A stretch of 61,365 nucleotides of DNA, taken from the NCBI GenBank assembly GCA_013377095.1, contig JACAAY010000018.1:1-61365 (forward strand). Direction: 5' to 3'. This DNA is from Desulfuromonadales bacterium (lineage in GTDB: Bacteria; Desulfobacterota; Desulfuromonadia; Geobacterales; Pseudopelobacteraceae). Numbering within the stretch: position 1 is the first letter of the stretch; every line of letters starts with the position of its first letter. A model generated the notes under the pieces. The model was not told the origin of the DNA, made no database searches, and was given only the letters and a program-made list of their open reading frames with translations. Made by a program: the position numbers and the translations under genes. Positions 1 to 7,547 of the stretch are shown one piece after another.

Positions 1-74
1 CGCTAATATTTCAACCGGTTGTGGCTAAAAACCCAACTGCGAAAGTTGAGTTATTGACCTAAATCTATTCTTGG

Positions 75-132
75 TGTTACCTTTAAATTACCTATTTGCT
101 ATTTAGGTAACATCTGAAAAATTTAGGTAACA
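75..132. repeat. GGTAAC repeat cluster upstream of integrase
   Basis: Two identical 12-bp direct repeats (ATTTAGGTAACA) lie at 101-112 and 121-132, exactly 20 bp apart or about two helical turns. Inverted copies of the core lie at 75-81 (TGTTACC) and 88-94 (TTACCTA). The cluster ends 12 bp before the integrase start, so it could be an operator for the integrase gene or arm-type sites for the recombinase or excisionase. Which of these it is cannot be told from sequence. Confidence 0.5.
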
Positions 133-144
133 ATTGGAGATGTT

Positions 145-1329
145 ATGCCAGTGAAGATCAGGCTTTCACAGAAAAGGGTTGCCGACCTCGAACCGGTACC
201 AGGCAAACAGGTTGAAGTGTGGGATACAGACCAGCCGCGTTTCGGTGTTCGCGTGTCACCTGGTGGGCGAAAGGTCTTCTTTGTCATGCGTCGTGTTGAT
301 GGCAAGCTGGTGAGGGCTACTGTCGGGATCTTCCCGGAGATGAATGTGGACACGGCAAGAACCAGGGCAGCGGCATTATTGGTTGCAATGCAGGATGGCC
401 ACAACCCGAATCTTGAGAAAAAGCACAGGCGTGAATTGCAGGATGACCAGCGGGGCATTCTTTTGCATCTGTTTGAAAGCTACCTTGATTCTGGCGGCAT
501 GGAAGGAAAAGTGAAGGGTAGTACTAAGGTCGCTTACCGATCCGCCTTTAAACGGCTGAAGGCTTGGCATGGTTTGCCTGTCGAGAATATCAGCGCCGAT
601 ATGGTTAAGCGGTTACATGCGGAGATCGGGAAAAGCGCCGGAGGGTATGCCGCCAACTTCTCAATAGCATTGTTGCGGTCTTTGATGAAATATTCTATGG
701 AGAATTACAACCGGCCAGCGGTCAACCCAACATCCACCGTCAAATGGTTCAAGGAGATTCCAAGGCGTGAAGCGATGCCTCCGGAAACCATACCGGCATT
801 TTTTAAAGCTTTGGATGAACTTAAAGGAGATAATGGAGCGGACCTTTTCAGGGTGCTGTTGTTCACTGGAATGCGGAAAGGGGAGGCTATGCCGTTAAAA
901 TGGTCGGACGTGGATCTGGAAAACAAGTCGCTGCATGTCCAGGATACCAAGGGCGGAACTTCTCTTGATATTCCCATATCCGGCCACCTGGCGGAAATAC
1001 TCCTGAAACGCAAGGAACGTGTCAAGTCGCCGTGGATCTTTCGCAGCAACAGCAGGGTAGGGCACGTGACCAATACGGCTCAGTATTGCCGGGAGATTGA
1101 GGCGCTGGGAGTGCGGGTATATCCACACCTGTTGCGAAAGACCTTCACCACGATTGCGGCGTCGATCGTCCCGGGTGCCATGGTGGATTGTCTGACCGGC
1201 CACATTCCCCAGGATGTGACCGGGAGACATTATACCTTTCCGTCTGTGGGGCAGCTCCGGCCGCATACAGAGGCAGTCACAGCGGCGATCTTGGAAATGG
1301 CTGGAGCGTTAACAAATCAATCAAATTGA
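145..1329 (+). CDS. Tyrosine recombinase (phage/island integrase)
   Basis: This site-specific recombinase would integrate and excise the element at the left end of the window. The N-terminal ~90 residues look like the Arm-DNA-binding (DUF4102-type) domain, followed by a core-binding region and the catalytic domain. The catalytic set is visible: Arg244 in TGMRKGE, His328 and Arg331 in HLLR, His353 in LTGH, and the nucleophile Tyr363 in GRHYTF. The 394-residue length is normal for island integrases and the frame is intact. The ATG at 145 follows a GGAGA. A toxin-antitoxin pair lies immediately downstream. The attachment site was not identified; it may lie just left of the window. Confidence 0.93.
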   Translation: MPVKIRLSQKRVADLEPVPGKQVEVWDTDQPRFGVRVSPGGRKVFFVMRRVDGKLVRATVGIFPEMNVDTARTRAAALLVAMQDGHNPNLEKKHRRELQDDQRGILLHLFESYLDSGGMEGKVKGSTKVAYRSAFKRLKAWHGLPVENISADMVKRLHAEIGKSAGGYAANFSIALLRSLMKYSMENYNRPAVNPTSTVKWFKEIPRREAMPPETIPAFFKALDELKGDNGADLFRVLLFTGMRKGEAMPLKWSDVDLENKSLHVQDTKGGTSLDIPISGHLAEILLKRKERVKSPWIFRSNSRVGHVTNTAQYCREIEALGVRVYPHLLRKTFTTIAASIVPGAMVDCLTGHIPQDVTGRHYTFPSVGQLRPHTEAVTAAILEMAGALTNQSN

Positions 1330-1362
1330 TTGACTGTGTACTAAATAAAGGTACAATAAACT

Positions 1363-1641
1363 ATGACATGGACGGTTACATTCAGTAGATCCGCAGCTAA
1401 ACGGTCAGAGAAATTGCCGGATCTTGTTCAACTGGCTCTGAAGACTCTTGTGATTGAAATTAAAAGCAATGGTCCGGTGCGTGGTAACTGGCGCAACTAT
1501 TCAAAGCTTGGAAGCGGCCTGCACCATTGTCACTTGAAGCGAGGTAAACCGACCTATGTCGCTGTCTGGCGAGAAGAGGCCGGTGAAATAAAGATTGTGG
1601 AGATTACTTATGTTGGAACGCACGAAAAAGCACCATACTGA
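1363..1641 (+). CDS. RelE/HigB-like type II toxin
   Basis: This 92-residue protein has the RelE/ParE superfamily pattern: an N-terminal TVTFSRSAAKR strand-helix start, a middle GNWRNYSKLGSG stretch, and a C-terminal WREEAGEIKIVEITYVGTHEKAPY strand ending. Family members are usually ribosome-dependent mRNA interferases. It starts 34 bp after the integrase and overlaps the antitoxin gene by 32 bp, the toxin-first order typical of higBA-like modules. Such pairs commonly stabilise integrated elements. Toxicity is inferred, not shown. Confidence 0.75.
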   Translation: MTWTVTFSRSAAKRSEKLPDLVQLALKTLVIEIKSNGPVRGNWRNYSKLGSGLHHCHLKRGKPTYVAVWREEAGEIKIVEITYVGTHEKAPY

Positions 1642-1957
1642 AAGCATTCGGTTTTATGGATCACCCGATGCAATTAAGCGATTGCGGGAGTGTGCCGTAT
1701 CTGCGGGAGCGGTTGAAATGCCGGTGGATTCCATTCCCGCTGAGGAAGTTTTTCCCGACCTGGCAACAAACTCCGTTGGTATTTATCTGAAAGGTTCCCG
1801 CTATCGTGAGGAGCTTACCCAGGTGCAGCTTGCAGAGATCACCGGTATTCCCCGACGTCATATCAGTGAGATGGAGAGCGGTAAAAGAACCATTGGGAAA
1901 GAAAGCGCCAAGAAGTTGGCGGAAGCGTTGGGGATTGATTATAGAATGCTATTGTGA
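1610..1957 (+). CDS. Xre-family HTH antitoxin
   Basis: The start was placed at the ATG at 1610 because GGAG lies 7 bp upstream; an earlier in-frame ATG at 1595 has no such site. The product is 115 residues. The C-terminal half is a helix-turn-helix of the Xre type (REELTQVQLAEITGIPRR, then HISEMESGKRTIGKESAKKLAEAL). The N-terminal half probably contacts the toxin. It overlaps the 3' end of the RelE-like gene, which implies translational coupling. Antitoxins of this class bind their own promoter and autoregulate; no operator was located upstream of the toxin. Confidence 0.75.
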   Translation: MLERTKKHHTESIRFYGSPDAIKRLRECAVSAGAVEMPVDSIPAEEVFPDLATNSVGIYLKGSRYREELTQVQLAEITGIPRRHISEMESGKRTIGKESAKKLAEALGIDYRMLL

Positions 1958-1978
1958 GGTTTTAGTTGGATTTGGATA

Positions 1979-2015
1979 AAGGCCGGTCTCTTAGTTAGAG
2001 ATCGGCCTTTTTTTT
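1979..2015. terminator. Bidirectional terminator between convergent antitoxin and repressor
   Basis: A 12-bp stem with one mismatch (AAGGCCGGTCTC / GAGATCGGCCTT) and a 7-nt loop is followed by a run of T on the plus strand and preceded by A-rich sequence. It ends the toxin-antitoxin transcript and overlaps the last codons of the convergent repressor gene. Confidence 0.7.
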
Positions 2016-2647
2016 GAGGAATGAGTTTTTAAGATGTTGGAGGTAGGTTTGGTTTGGTCTTTTGCACTTAGTGTTGGACTCAGTTTTTCAAATAGTTCAT
2101 CTGTAAATTTGTCCTCGTCAATAAGGTATTCTTGCCCTTGCTTAATAACTCCGAAAGCAGGGTGGAACCCTATATTGCCTTTTGCCTTAACTATTGTCAT
2201 TTTCATTTTATTTAATAATTCTGGCACTTCTTTTAGATGAGGTATTATTTTTTTTTCGAGATATTCACGGCTTGCTTCTTCTGACAGCAAAGATATATTT
2301 ATGGTTGCATTATATATGGAGTCAGCAGCTGACTCTATAGCTTCAATTTCTTGTTTATATTTTCCACCTGATTCATGATAAATGGTATGCAAATTATTAC
2401 CAATTTTATCTAAAAAGTAATTAACAAATTTTACATCTGCATCACCTCTTAGCCATGCCACCGAAACCCCGAAATAGCCCGCCATCTTTTCTAAAGTTTC
2501 ATGAATAGGACAACCAAGCCCAGCACGGTATCTATCAACACTGTTTCGATTTATACCGGTAATTCTACAAAACTCATTACGGCTTATTTTTGCCGGGATG
2601 TGTTCATTCAGTAAATCCATAACCCTTTGGTAGGTTTTTTTACTCAC
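1991..2647 (-). CDS. Phage-type HTH transcriptional repressor
   Basis: The N-terminal ~60 residues form a helix-turn-helix (AKISRNEFCRITGINRNSV, then ETLEKMAGYFGVSVAWLRG) like Xre/CI-type repressors. The rest (about 150 residues, Lys/Glu-rich) matches nothing I recognise. I chose a GTG start at 2647 because GGGGAG lies 8 bp upstream; an ATG at 2695 lacks a ribosome site and overlaps a TTGACA. The product is about 218 residues. Just upstream are two palindromic sites (2702-2745), so it probably represses both its own gene and the rightward excisionase-like gene, as in temperate-phage switches. Confidence 0.65.
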   Translation of the reverse strand: MSKKTYQRVMDLLNEHIPAKISRNEFCRITGINRNSVDRYRAGLGCPIHETLEKMAGYFGVSVAWLRGDADVKFVNYFLDKIGNNLHTIYHESGGKYKQEIEAIESAADSIYNATINISLLSEEASREYLEKKIIPHLKEVPELLNKMKMTIVKAKGNIGFHPAFGVIKQGQEYLIDEDKFTDELFEKLSPTLSAKDQTKPTSNILKTHSSKKRPISN

Positions 2648-2701
2648 TGACCGTTCTCCCCATTTTTTTAAACATAACAAAAAAATTCTTGACATGAAAG
2701 C

Positions 2702-2745
2702 GGATAATCTGTATCCCTTAAAATCAATAGGGATACAGATTATCC
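2702..2745. promoter_or_regulatory. Paired operators in a phage-like divergent control region
   Basis: Two 15-bp sites of form GGATA-N5-TATCC (2702-2716 and 2731-2745) are exact reverse complements of each other. The inverted repeat extends to 16 bp, with a 12-bp spacer. A TTGACA at 2688-2693 lies next to the first site, so a repressor bound here would block rightward transcription. The likely ligand is the HTH protein encoded divergently at 1991-2647. Confidence 0.65.
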
Positions 2746-2783
2746 CTATCCGGTAAATGAGTATAAAAAAGGAGGTAGTATCA

Positions 2784-3005
2784 ATGGCACAGTTTCAGGA
2801 AGAGTTGGACAGGTTGCTTGATGAAAAAGAGGCGGCACCATTGTGTGGTGTGAAGAGGCAGACCCTTGCAAAATGGCGTATGAGCGGCAATCCGAATGCA
2901 CCGGCATTCTGTAAGGTCGGCAGATCGGCGCGCTACAAACTGTCAGTCCTGAAAGCCTGGATTGCGTCACAACAGGACCGTCACAGCAACCAGCAGGCAG
3001 CCTAA
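2784..3005 (+). CDS. Excisionase/AlpA-like small DNA-binding protein
   Basis: This 73-residue protein has a winged-helix/MerR-like pattern (EKEAAPLCGVKRQTLAKWRMSG, then FCKVGRSARYKLSVLKAWIASQ) shared by AlpA-type regulators and excisionases of integrated elements. The start at 2784 is preceded by AAGGAGG at 7-bp spacing; an upstream ATG at 2757 lacks one. It lies directly right of the paired operators and would be the first gene of the element's rightward transcript. It probably directs excision or activates element genes. Confidence 0.65.
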   Translation: MAQFQEELDRLLDEKEAAPLCGVKRQTLAKWRMSGNPNAPAFCKVGRSARYKLSVLKAWIASQQDRHSNQQAA

Positions 3006-3021
3006 AAGCGTGAGGTGATTC

Positions 3022-3472
3022 ATGGGAGTGAAAAAGGGTAAACGAGGTCCGACCAGAGAGCAGTTGACTGATGAGCAGTGGCAAGCATTTTGTGATTTTG
3101 CCGATTGCTGGTGTGAAATCCGGAAAAAGATGCTTGCAAGAAGGACTACTGCTGAACCGGCTAGACGCCAAACCTCACTTGGTCCCGTGCGCCAATGGAG
3201 TTATTGACCTTCGCACAGGGAAGAATTATCGATCAACGGCACGTGATTATTTACTGCGCTCCGTCTCTCACAACTTTAATGGTTTTGATGCTCCGGCTCC
3301 GGTATGGGAAAAAACGTTGTCTGAGATTTTCAACGGAAACCGGGTCGTAATAGAATTTTTGCAGCGGCTTTTGGGCTACATGCTGTTGGGTAATGCTCGG
3401 GAACATGTGTTTGCCGTGCTGTGGGGTACTACCAGCAAAAGTCAGGTGGATAACCCCGTGCCCCATGAATGA
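3022..3472 (+). pseudogene. Broken D5/P4-type phage primase-helicase remnant
   Basis: Two overlapping frames are joined out of register. The first (3022-3207, 61 aa, starting MGVKKGKRGPTREQ) is an N-terminal piece of unknown type. The second, read from about 3140 to 3472, matches the N-terminal D5 domain of phage and satellite primases: NRLDAKPHLVPCANGVIDLRTG, an APVWEKTLSEIFNG stretch, and IEFLQRLLGYMLLGNAREHVFAVLWG. That last stretch normally runs into the Walker A of the SF3 helicase, but here it stops within 15 residues. Helicase and primase catalytic parts are absent, so this is a deletion remnant. Confidence 0.6.
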
Positions 3473-3665
3473 GAGGACCGGCCAGATTAAAATGGTATTC
3501 ACAACCATCTCGTTTGGGTCGCGGGTCCTTTCCGGAGGGGTCCTCTATGCGGGCTGCATAGCGCGCGGGCTTTGGTTACGAATAAGATTTTTTCTGACAC
3601 GGAAATTCGGAAATTTCCGGTAATGCGGGCACTTTTGCCTGATATTTTAGGGAAGGGGCAAATAT
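3473..3665 (+). other. Gene-free stretch within the decayed element
   Basis: No convincing gene is present. It contains a short palindrome (GGAAATTTCC near 3610) and probably marks deletion of the primase 3' end. Confidence 0.4.
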
Positions 3666-4058
3666 ATGCAAAAAGAAATTGCTTTCATCGAAACAGTTAT
3701 GAAAAGTTTTTCCCCGGCCATGCTCGAGACTGAGACTGTCACCAGGTGGCTGGTCGGGCAGGTTCACCCTGGCGGGCCGGTATGTCCTGTTTGCGGGGAA
3801 TCTGTAACCGGTGAGGCCGGTTTGCGGAATTTTTACGCTCTAAAAAGAGTCCAGTGCAAAAAATGCAACAACCATAGTAATGCAGCTGCGGGCACGGTCC
3901 TGCATGGGCTCAAGTTTGATATTCGTTTCGTGTTCTTGATGGCCTTGTTGATAGGAGCGGGCATGTCTTACCAAAAAATTGGCGAAATTTTAAAACTTCA
4001 ACCTCGGACAGTACAGATCTGGTCGGAGAAGTTTGCACAGATCGGCCAGAAGGGGTAA
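3666..4058 (+). CDS. Zinc-ribbon/HTH protein of mobile element
   Basis: This 130-residue protein has a zinc ribbon near residues 37-62 (CPVCG, then CKKCNNH) and a C-terminal helix-turn-helix stretch (GMSYQKIGEILKLQPRTVQIWSEKF). The ribbon-plus-HTH architecture resembles the N-terminal part of IS1/IS1595-type transposases and small phage regulators. There is no catalytic transposase domain after it, and a terminator follows 30 bp downstream, so it is a complete small gene and not a cut transposase. Its role is unknown; DNA binding is likely. GGAAGGGG lies 7-14 bp before the start. Confidence 0.55.
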   Translation: MQKEIAFIETVMKSFSPAMLETETVTRWLVGQVHPGGPVCPVCGESVTGEAGLRNFYALKRVQCKKCNNHSNAAAGTVLHGLKFDIRFVFLMALLIGAGMSYQKIGEILKLQPRTVQIWSEKFAQIGQKG

Positions 4059-4087
4059 AATTCAAACCTTGGAACAACCGCAATCTT

Positions 4088-4122
4088 AGAGCCCCGCCAA
4101 TAAAGGTGGGGCTCTATTTGTT
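4088..4122 (+). terminator. Rho-independent terminator after zinc-ribbon gene
   Basis: An 11-bp stem (AGAGCCCCGCC / GGTGGGGCTCT, one mismatch) has a 6-nt AATAAA loop and is followed by ATTTGTTT. Confidence 0.7.
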
Positions 4123-4345
4123 TAAGGGGTACACCATCGGTTAAAGTGTTTGTGGTTATATCCCTGGATTACCTTCTTTTAGGGGGCGGATGTGTTCCTG
4201 CAGGCGCTTCAGGGCTCCGACACAATCCCCACGGGGTGCCCCTGGTCGATCCTGAAGACGTGGTATGGTTGACGCGTGCCATTTTTGTCTACTGTCATTC
4301 CTGTACCTGGCTGTTCCGTGTGGCTGCGCTTGATAATCCAGACCG

Positions 4346-4398
4346 CCACCAGGGTGACAGTTCGTCGGTCCGGTTGTGACGAACTGTCACCCTGGTGG
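4346..4398. repeat. Perfect 21-bp inverted repeat, copy 1
   Basis: The arms at 4346-4366 (beginning CCACCAGGGTGACAG) and 4378-4398 are perfect reverse complements around an 11-nt loop. There is no T-run, so it is not a typical terminator. It could be a cruciform, a protein site or an RNA hairpin of the repeat unit. Confidence 0.8.
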
Positions 4399-4500
4399 GC
4401 CGCCGGAGGCCACTCAATCTTTGTTGGGCACATGGCCTGTGGCTGTAATCCCCTCGGTCGGTTGCTGATAGGGCAGGTGTCGCGTCATAAAAACGGTTTT

Positions 4501-4732
4501 GTGACCACCGTGACCACTTGTGACCACACTTAGTTTTGTGGTAGTCACGATCTTAACCCACTATTATTATTATATTATTTCTTTATTGTGACTACTGTGA
4601 ATAGTAAAATATATAAATAAGGTATAAGAAAAAAAAACGTAATATGGAAATAATATACAACTAGTGGTCACATCGTCACAGGAGTAATAATTTAAAAATA
4701 TCAGCAAGTTGCGTGTGACCACTTGTGACCAC
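4501..4732. other. Origin-like iteron array, copy 1
   Basis: GTGACCAC occurs at 4501, 4510 and 4520 on one side of a ~130-bp AT-rich stretch. On the other side it occurs at 4715 and 4725, with an inverted copy at 4664. Direct repeats spaced 9-10 bp that flank easily melted DNA are the layout of iteron-type origins, including those used by P4-like satellite primases. A broken primase gene lies 1 kb upstream, which supports an origin for this element. Copy 2 of the array is at 5086-5317. Confidence 0.5.
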
Positions 4733-4930
4733 TTAAAGCCTTATTTCCCTGGATTGCCGTCTTTTGGGGGGCGGATTTGTTCCTGCAGGCGCTTCAGGGC
4801 TCCGACACAATCCCCACGGGGTGCCCCTGGTCGATCCTGAAGACGTGGTATGGTTGACGCGTGCCATTTTTGTCTACTGTCATTCCTGTACCTGGCTGTT
4901 CCGTGTGGCTGCGCTTGATAATCCAGACCG

Positions 4931-4983
4931 CCACCAGGGTGACAGTTCGTCGGTCCGGTTGTGACGAACTGTCACCCTGGTGG
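4931..4983. repeat. Perfect 21-bp inverted repeat, copy 2
   Basis: This is the same palindrome as at 4346-4398, displaced by exactly 585 bp, with both arms still perfect. Confidence 0.8.
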
Positions 4984-5085
4984 GCCGCCGGAGGCCACTC
5001 AATCTTTGTTGGGCACATGGCCTGTGGCTGTAATCCCCTCGGTCGGTTGCTGATAGGGCAGGTGTCGCGTCATAAAAACGGTTTT

Positions 5086-5317
5086 GTGACCACCGTGACC
5101 ACTTGTGACCACACTTAGTTTTGTGGTAGTCACGATCTTAACCCACTATTATTATTATATTATTTCTTTATTGTGACTACTGTGAATAGTAAAATATATA
5201 AATAAGGTATAAGAAAAAAAAACGTAATATGGAAATAATATACAACTAGTGGTCACATCGTCACAGGAGTAATAATTTAAAAATATCAGCAAGTTGCGTG
5301 TGACCACTTGTGACCAC
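5086..5317. other. Origin-like iteron array, copy 2
   Basis: Here GTGACCAC is at 5086, 5095, 5105, 5300 and 5310, with an inverted copy at 5249. The AT-rich core is identical to copy 1. Duplication of a whole origin unit suggests unequal recombination or replication slippage in the element. Confidence 0.5.
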
Positions 5318-5573
5318 TTAAAGCCTTATTTCCCTGGATTGTCGTCTTTTGGGGGGCGGAAATGTTCCTGCGGGCGCTTCAGGGTTCTGACGCAATCCCC
5401 GTGGGGGGACCTGATCGATCCTAAAGACGGGGTAGGGTTGATGCTAACCGTTTTTGCCTGCTGTTATTCCTGGATTGAGATAAATTTAGGATTGTTTCGA
5501 ACAGATATTTTTGCTGCTTATCTGTTACCTATTGATGTATATAAAATTATAAACATAATAAAAACAACTGCTT

Positions 5574-6740
5574 TCAGAAGTAGAAGCTGAAGTCCTTCAT
5601 TTCGTAGGGTGAATCATTCAGGCATTCAATTAATACATCAACTATAAAGGGGTCAAATTGCGATCCTTTTTGTTTTTGTATTTCTCTCATGGCCTGTTCC
5701 TTGCTCATGCCTGGACGAAAGGAACGGTTGGATATCATTGCTGCAAACGCATCTGCGACACAGACGATCCGCGCATGCAGGGGAATCTGTTCGCCCTTAA
5801 GGCGGGCAGGATAGCCTGTGCCGTCCCAGCGTTCGTGATGATGGAGAATGGTGGGTACGATGGCGTTCAAGTTATCGATTCCCACAATGCAGAGCGTTCC
5901 CTTGATGGGGTGTTCGCGGATGAGGGTTTCCTCGCGCAGGTTGAGGCTTTCGACTTTACTGAGTACGTCATGTTCCGTGGCTACTTTGCCGATATCATGG
6001 AGCATGGAGCCCAGGTAGAGGTCGCGCATTTCAATGGCAGACAGGCTCAGTTTTGCCCCTATGCTCAGGGATAAATCAGTAACCCGTTTTGCATGCCCCT
6101 GGGTGTAACGGTCTTTCATCTCCAGGGCTTCCACCAGCGACTGAACCGTACTGTTGAACAGGTATTTGTCCCAGACCAACTGCTGTTGTTCGTTGTCATT
6201 TACCAGCAGTTCCCTGGCAATCGTATCGGCTGCATGCTGACCAGCCAGTCGCGAAACAATTGCCAGGGCAAAGGACATGGCAGTTCCGGGACCCTGGCTG
6301 GTGATGATGTTTCCATCGCTGACTACGGCATTGTCAACAAAGAATGCGCCGTTCAGCTTGTCTTTGTACGTGGGGTAAGAGGTGACGCGCTTATCCTTTA
6401 TGATGCCTGCTTCCGCCAGCACGGTGGTGGCTGCGCAAATTGCGGCGATCAGTTTGCCAGCTTCGCTGAATTCCACCAGCAGGCGTTTAACGCGGATGTC
6501 GGAGCTCAGGTTGCTCGTTCCTGGCTGGCCACCGGGAAGGATGATCATGTCAAAATCATCACTCTTTATGGTGTCAAGGAATTCATCGGGAATGATGCTG
6601 ACCTTGCGAACGCTTTCCACAGGGCCGTTTTGAAGGCCAGCCAGTACGACCGAAATTCCGGCTCTGCGCAGCACATCAACGACAGTCAGGGTTTCGATTT
6701 CTTCAAAACCTTCGGCAAGCGGAATAAGTGTTTTTGGCAT
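5574..6740 (-). CDS. DJ-1/PfpI domain fused to HD-GYP phosphodiesterase
   Basis: Residues 1-185 form a DJ-1/PfpI domain with the nucleophile elbow Cys102 (AAICAATT) and the conserved acidic residues Glu12/Glu15. Residues ~195-385 form an HD-GYP domain with GH at 215-216, HDIGK at 248-252, EHP at 276-278, HHH at 300-302 and GTGYP at 307-311. HD-GYP enzymes hydrolyse cyclic di-GMP (some act on 3',3'-cGAMP). DJ-1 domains sense oxidation or act as glyoxalase/chaperone enzymes. The fusion would link redox or carbonyl stress to cyclic dinucleotide turnover; this is inference. All catalytic residues are present. It is the first apparently native gene right of the mobile element and is transcribed alone. 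Confidence 0.88.
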   Translation of the reverse strand: MPKTLIPLAEGFEEIETLTVVDVLRRAGISVVLAGLQNGPVESVRKVSIIPDEFLDTIKSDDFDMIILPGGQPGTSNLSSDIRVKRLLVEFSEAGKLIAAICAATTVLAEAGIIKDKRVTSYPTYKDKLNGAFFVDNAVVSDGNIITSQGPGTAMSFALAIVSRLAGQHAADTIARELLVNDNEQQQLVWDKYLFNSTVQSLVEALEMKDRYTQGHAKRVTDLSLSIGAKLSLSAIEMRDLYLGSMLHDIGKVATEHDVLSKVESLNLREETLIREHPIKGTLCIVGIDNLNAIVPTILHHHERWDGTGYPARLKGEQIPLHARIVCVADAFAAMISNRSFRPGMSKEQAMREIQKQKGSQFDPFIVDVLIECLNDSPYEMKDFSFYF

Positions 6741-6862
6741 TGTTCCCCCAGGAGATAAGAGTCTATTTAGTAAAATTCAATCATAATAGTTCGTGTTGCT
6801 GTGGAGTTCTGCCTGAAAAGAATTTATCGCTACAGTATAGCAGGAAATTGATTGCCTGCGAT

Positions 6863-7408
6863 TCACGGGAAAAGATCGGCGTCTTCAAAGGCTGCTCCCC
6901 TGCAATCCTTGGCAGACAGCGAGGGTTCATTGGTCAATGGCCACTGTATGGCAAGAGCAGGGTCATTCCAGATGATGCAGCGTTCGTGTTCGGGAGACCA
7001 GAAATCGGTTGTCAGGTACAGGAATTCGGCTGTTTCAGAGGTAACAAGAAAACCATGGGCAAATCCGGGCGGCACCCACATCTGCTTTTTGTTTTCGGCA
7101 GACAGGATTGTTCCAAACCATCGCCCGAAGGTAGGGGAACTGCGGCGGATATCGACGGCCACATCAAAAACCTCGCCTGCAATGACCCTAACCAGCTTGC
7201 CCTGCGGATTTTTGATCTGGTAGTGAAGACCACGCAGGACACCGGCAGCCGAACGGGAGTGATTATGCTGAACAAAACGAAGATCCAGACCGGTTAATTC
7301 ACGCCAGATGCGCTCGTTGAAGCTTTCGAAAAAAAAACCCCGCTCATCGCCGAACACCTTCGGTTCCATGATGAGTACATCGGGGATGCTGGTGGGTATG
7401 ATTGTCAT
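6863..7408 (-). CDS. rfbC: dTDP-4-dehydrorhamnose 3,5-epimerase
   Basis: RmlC epimerises dTDP-4-keto-6-deoxyglucose at C3 and C5 in dTDP-L-rhamnose synthesis, in the cytoplasm. Family landmarks are the GDERGFFFESFNE start, QHNHSRS, GVLRGLHYQ (catalytic His), the VFDVAVDIRRSSPTFGRW cupin strand and WVPPGFAHGFLV. The length (181 aa) is standard. Its partners rfbB and rfbD lie 6.5 kb away on the other strand, and rfbA is not in the window, so the pathway is scattered. It is divergent from the M16 peptidase gene. Confidence 0.95.
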   Translation of the reverse strand: MTIIPTSIPDVLIMEPKVFGDERGFFFESFNERIWRELTGLDLRFVQHNHSRSAAGVLRGLHYQIKNPQGKLVRVIAGEVFDVAVDIRRSSPTFGRWFGTILSAENKKQMWVPPGFAHGFLVTSETAEFLYLTTDFWSPEHERCIIWNDPALAIQWPLTNEPSLSAKDCRGAAFEDADLFP

Positions 7409-7547
7409 GGTGGCAGCTCCGCAGAATTCAGAAATATAAATCAGGCTTTATGTAGCAAATTACCAGCGAATGTCGCAAGAGATACTTTTGAAAATAAATA
7501 ATGTGCGCAGCGTTGGATTTCCTTCAAAAGGAAGGTATAGTGAAGCC

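Larger units (their letters stand above)
4157..5475. repeat. 585-bp tandem repeat, two full copies and a diverged partial third
   Basis: Copy 1 begins near 4157, copy 2 near 4742 and copy 3 near 5327. The same landmark (GTTCCTG) recurs at 4194, 4779 and 5364, exactly 585 bp apart. Copies 1 and 2 are almost identical over their full length. Copy 3 is diverged and loses similarity after about 5475. Each full copy holds a 21-bp perfect inverted repeat and GTGACCAC iterons around an AT-rich core. Small open frames within it repeat with the unit, but none has a ribosome site or recognisable protein, so I treat the region as noncoding. Confidence 0.85.

Noticed and set aside
1..74. tRNA fragment at the integrase end
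   Set aside because: No cloverleaf or T-loop sequence could be identified in the bases available.
4209..5118. Repeated 74-85 residue open frames on both strands in the tandem repeat
   Set aside because: They recur only because the DNA repeats, overlap each other on opposite strands, and have no ribosome site or recognisable protein.
4157..5475. CRISPR array
   Set aside because: The repeats are 585 bp long, with iterons spaced 9-10 bp; there are no 25-40 bp repeats with unique spacers and no cas genes.
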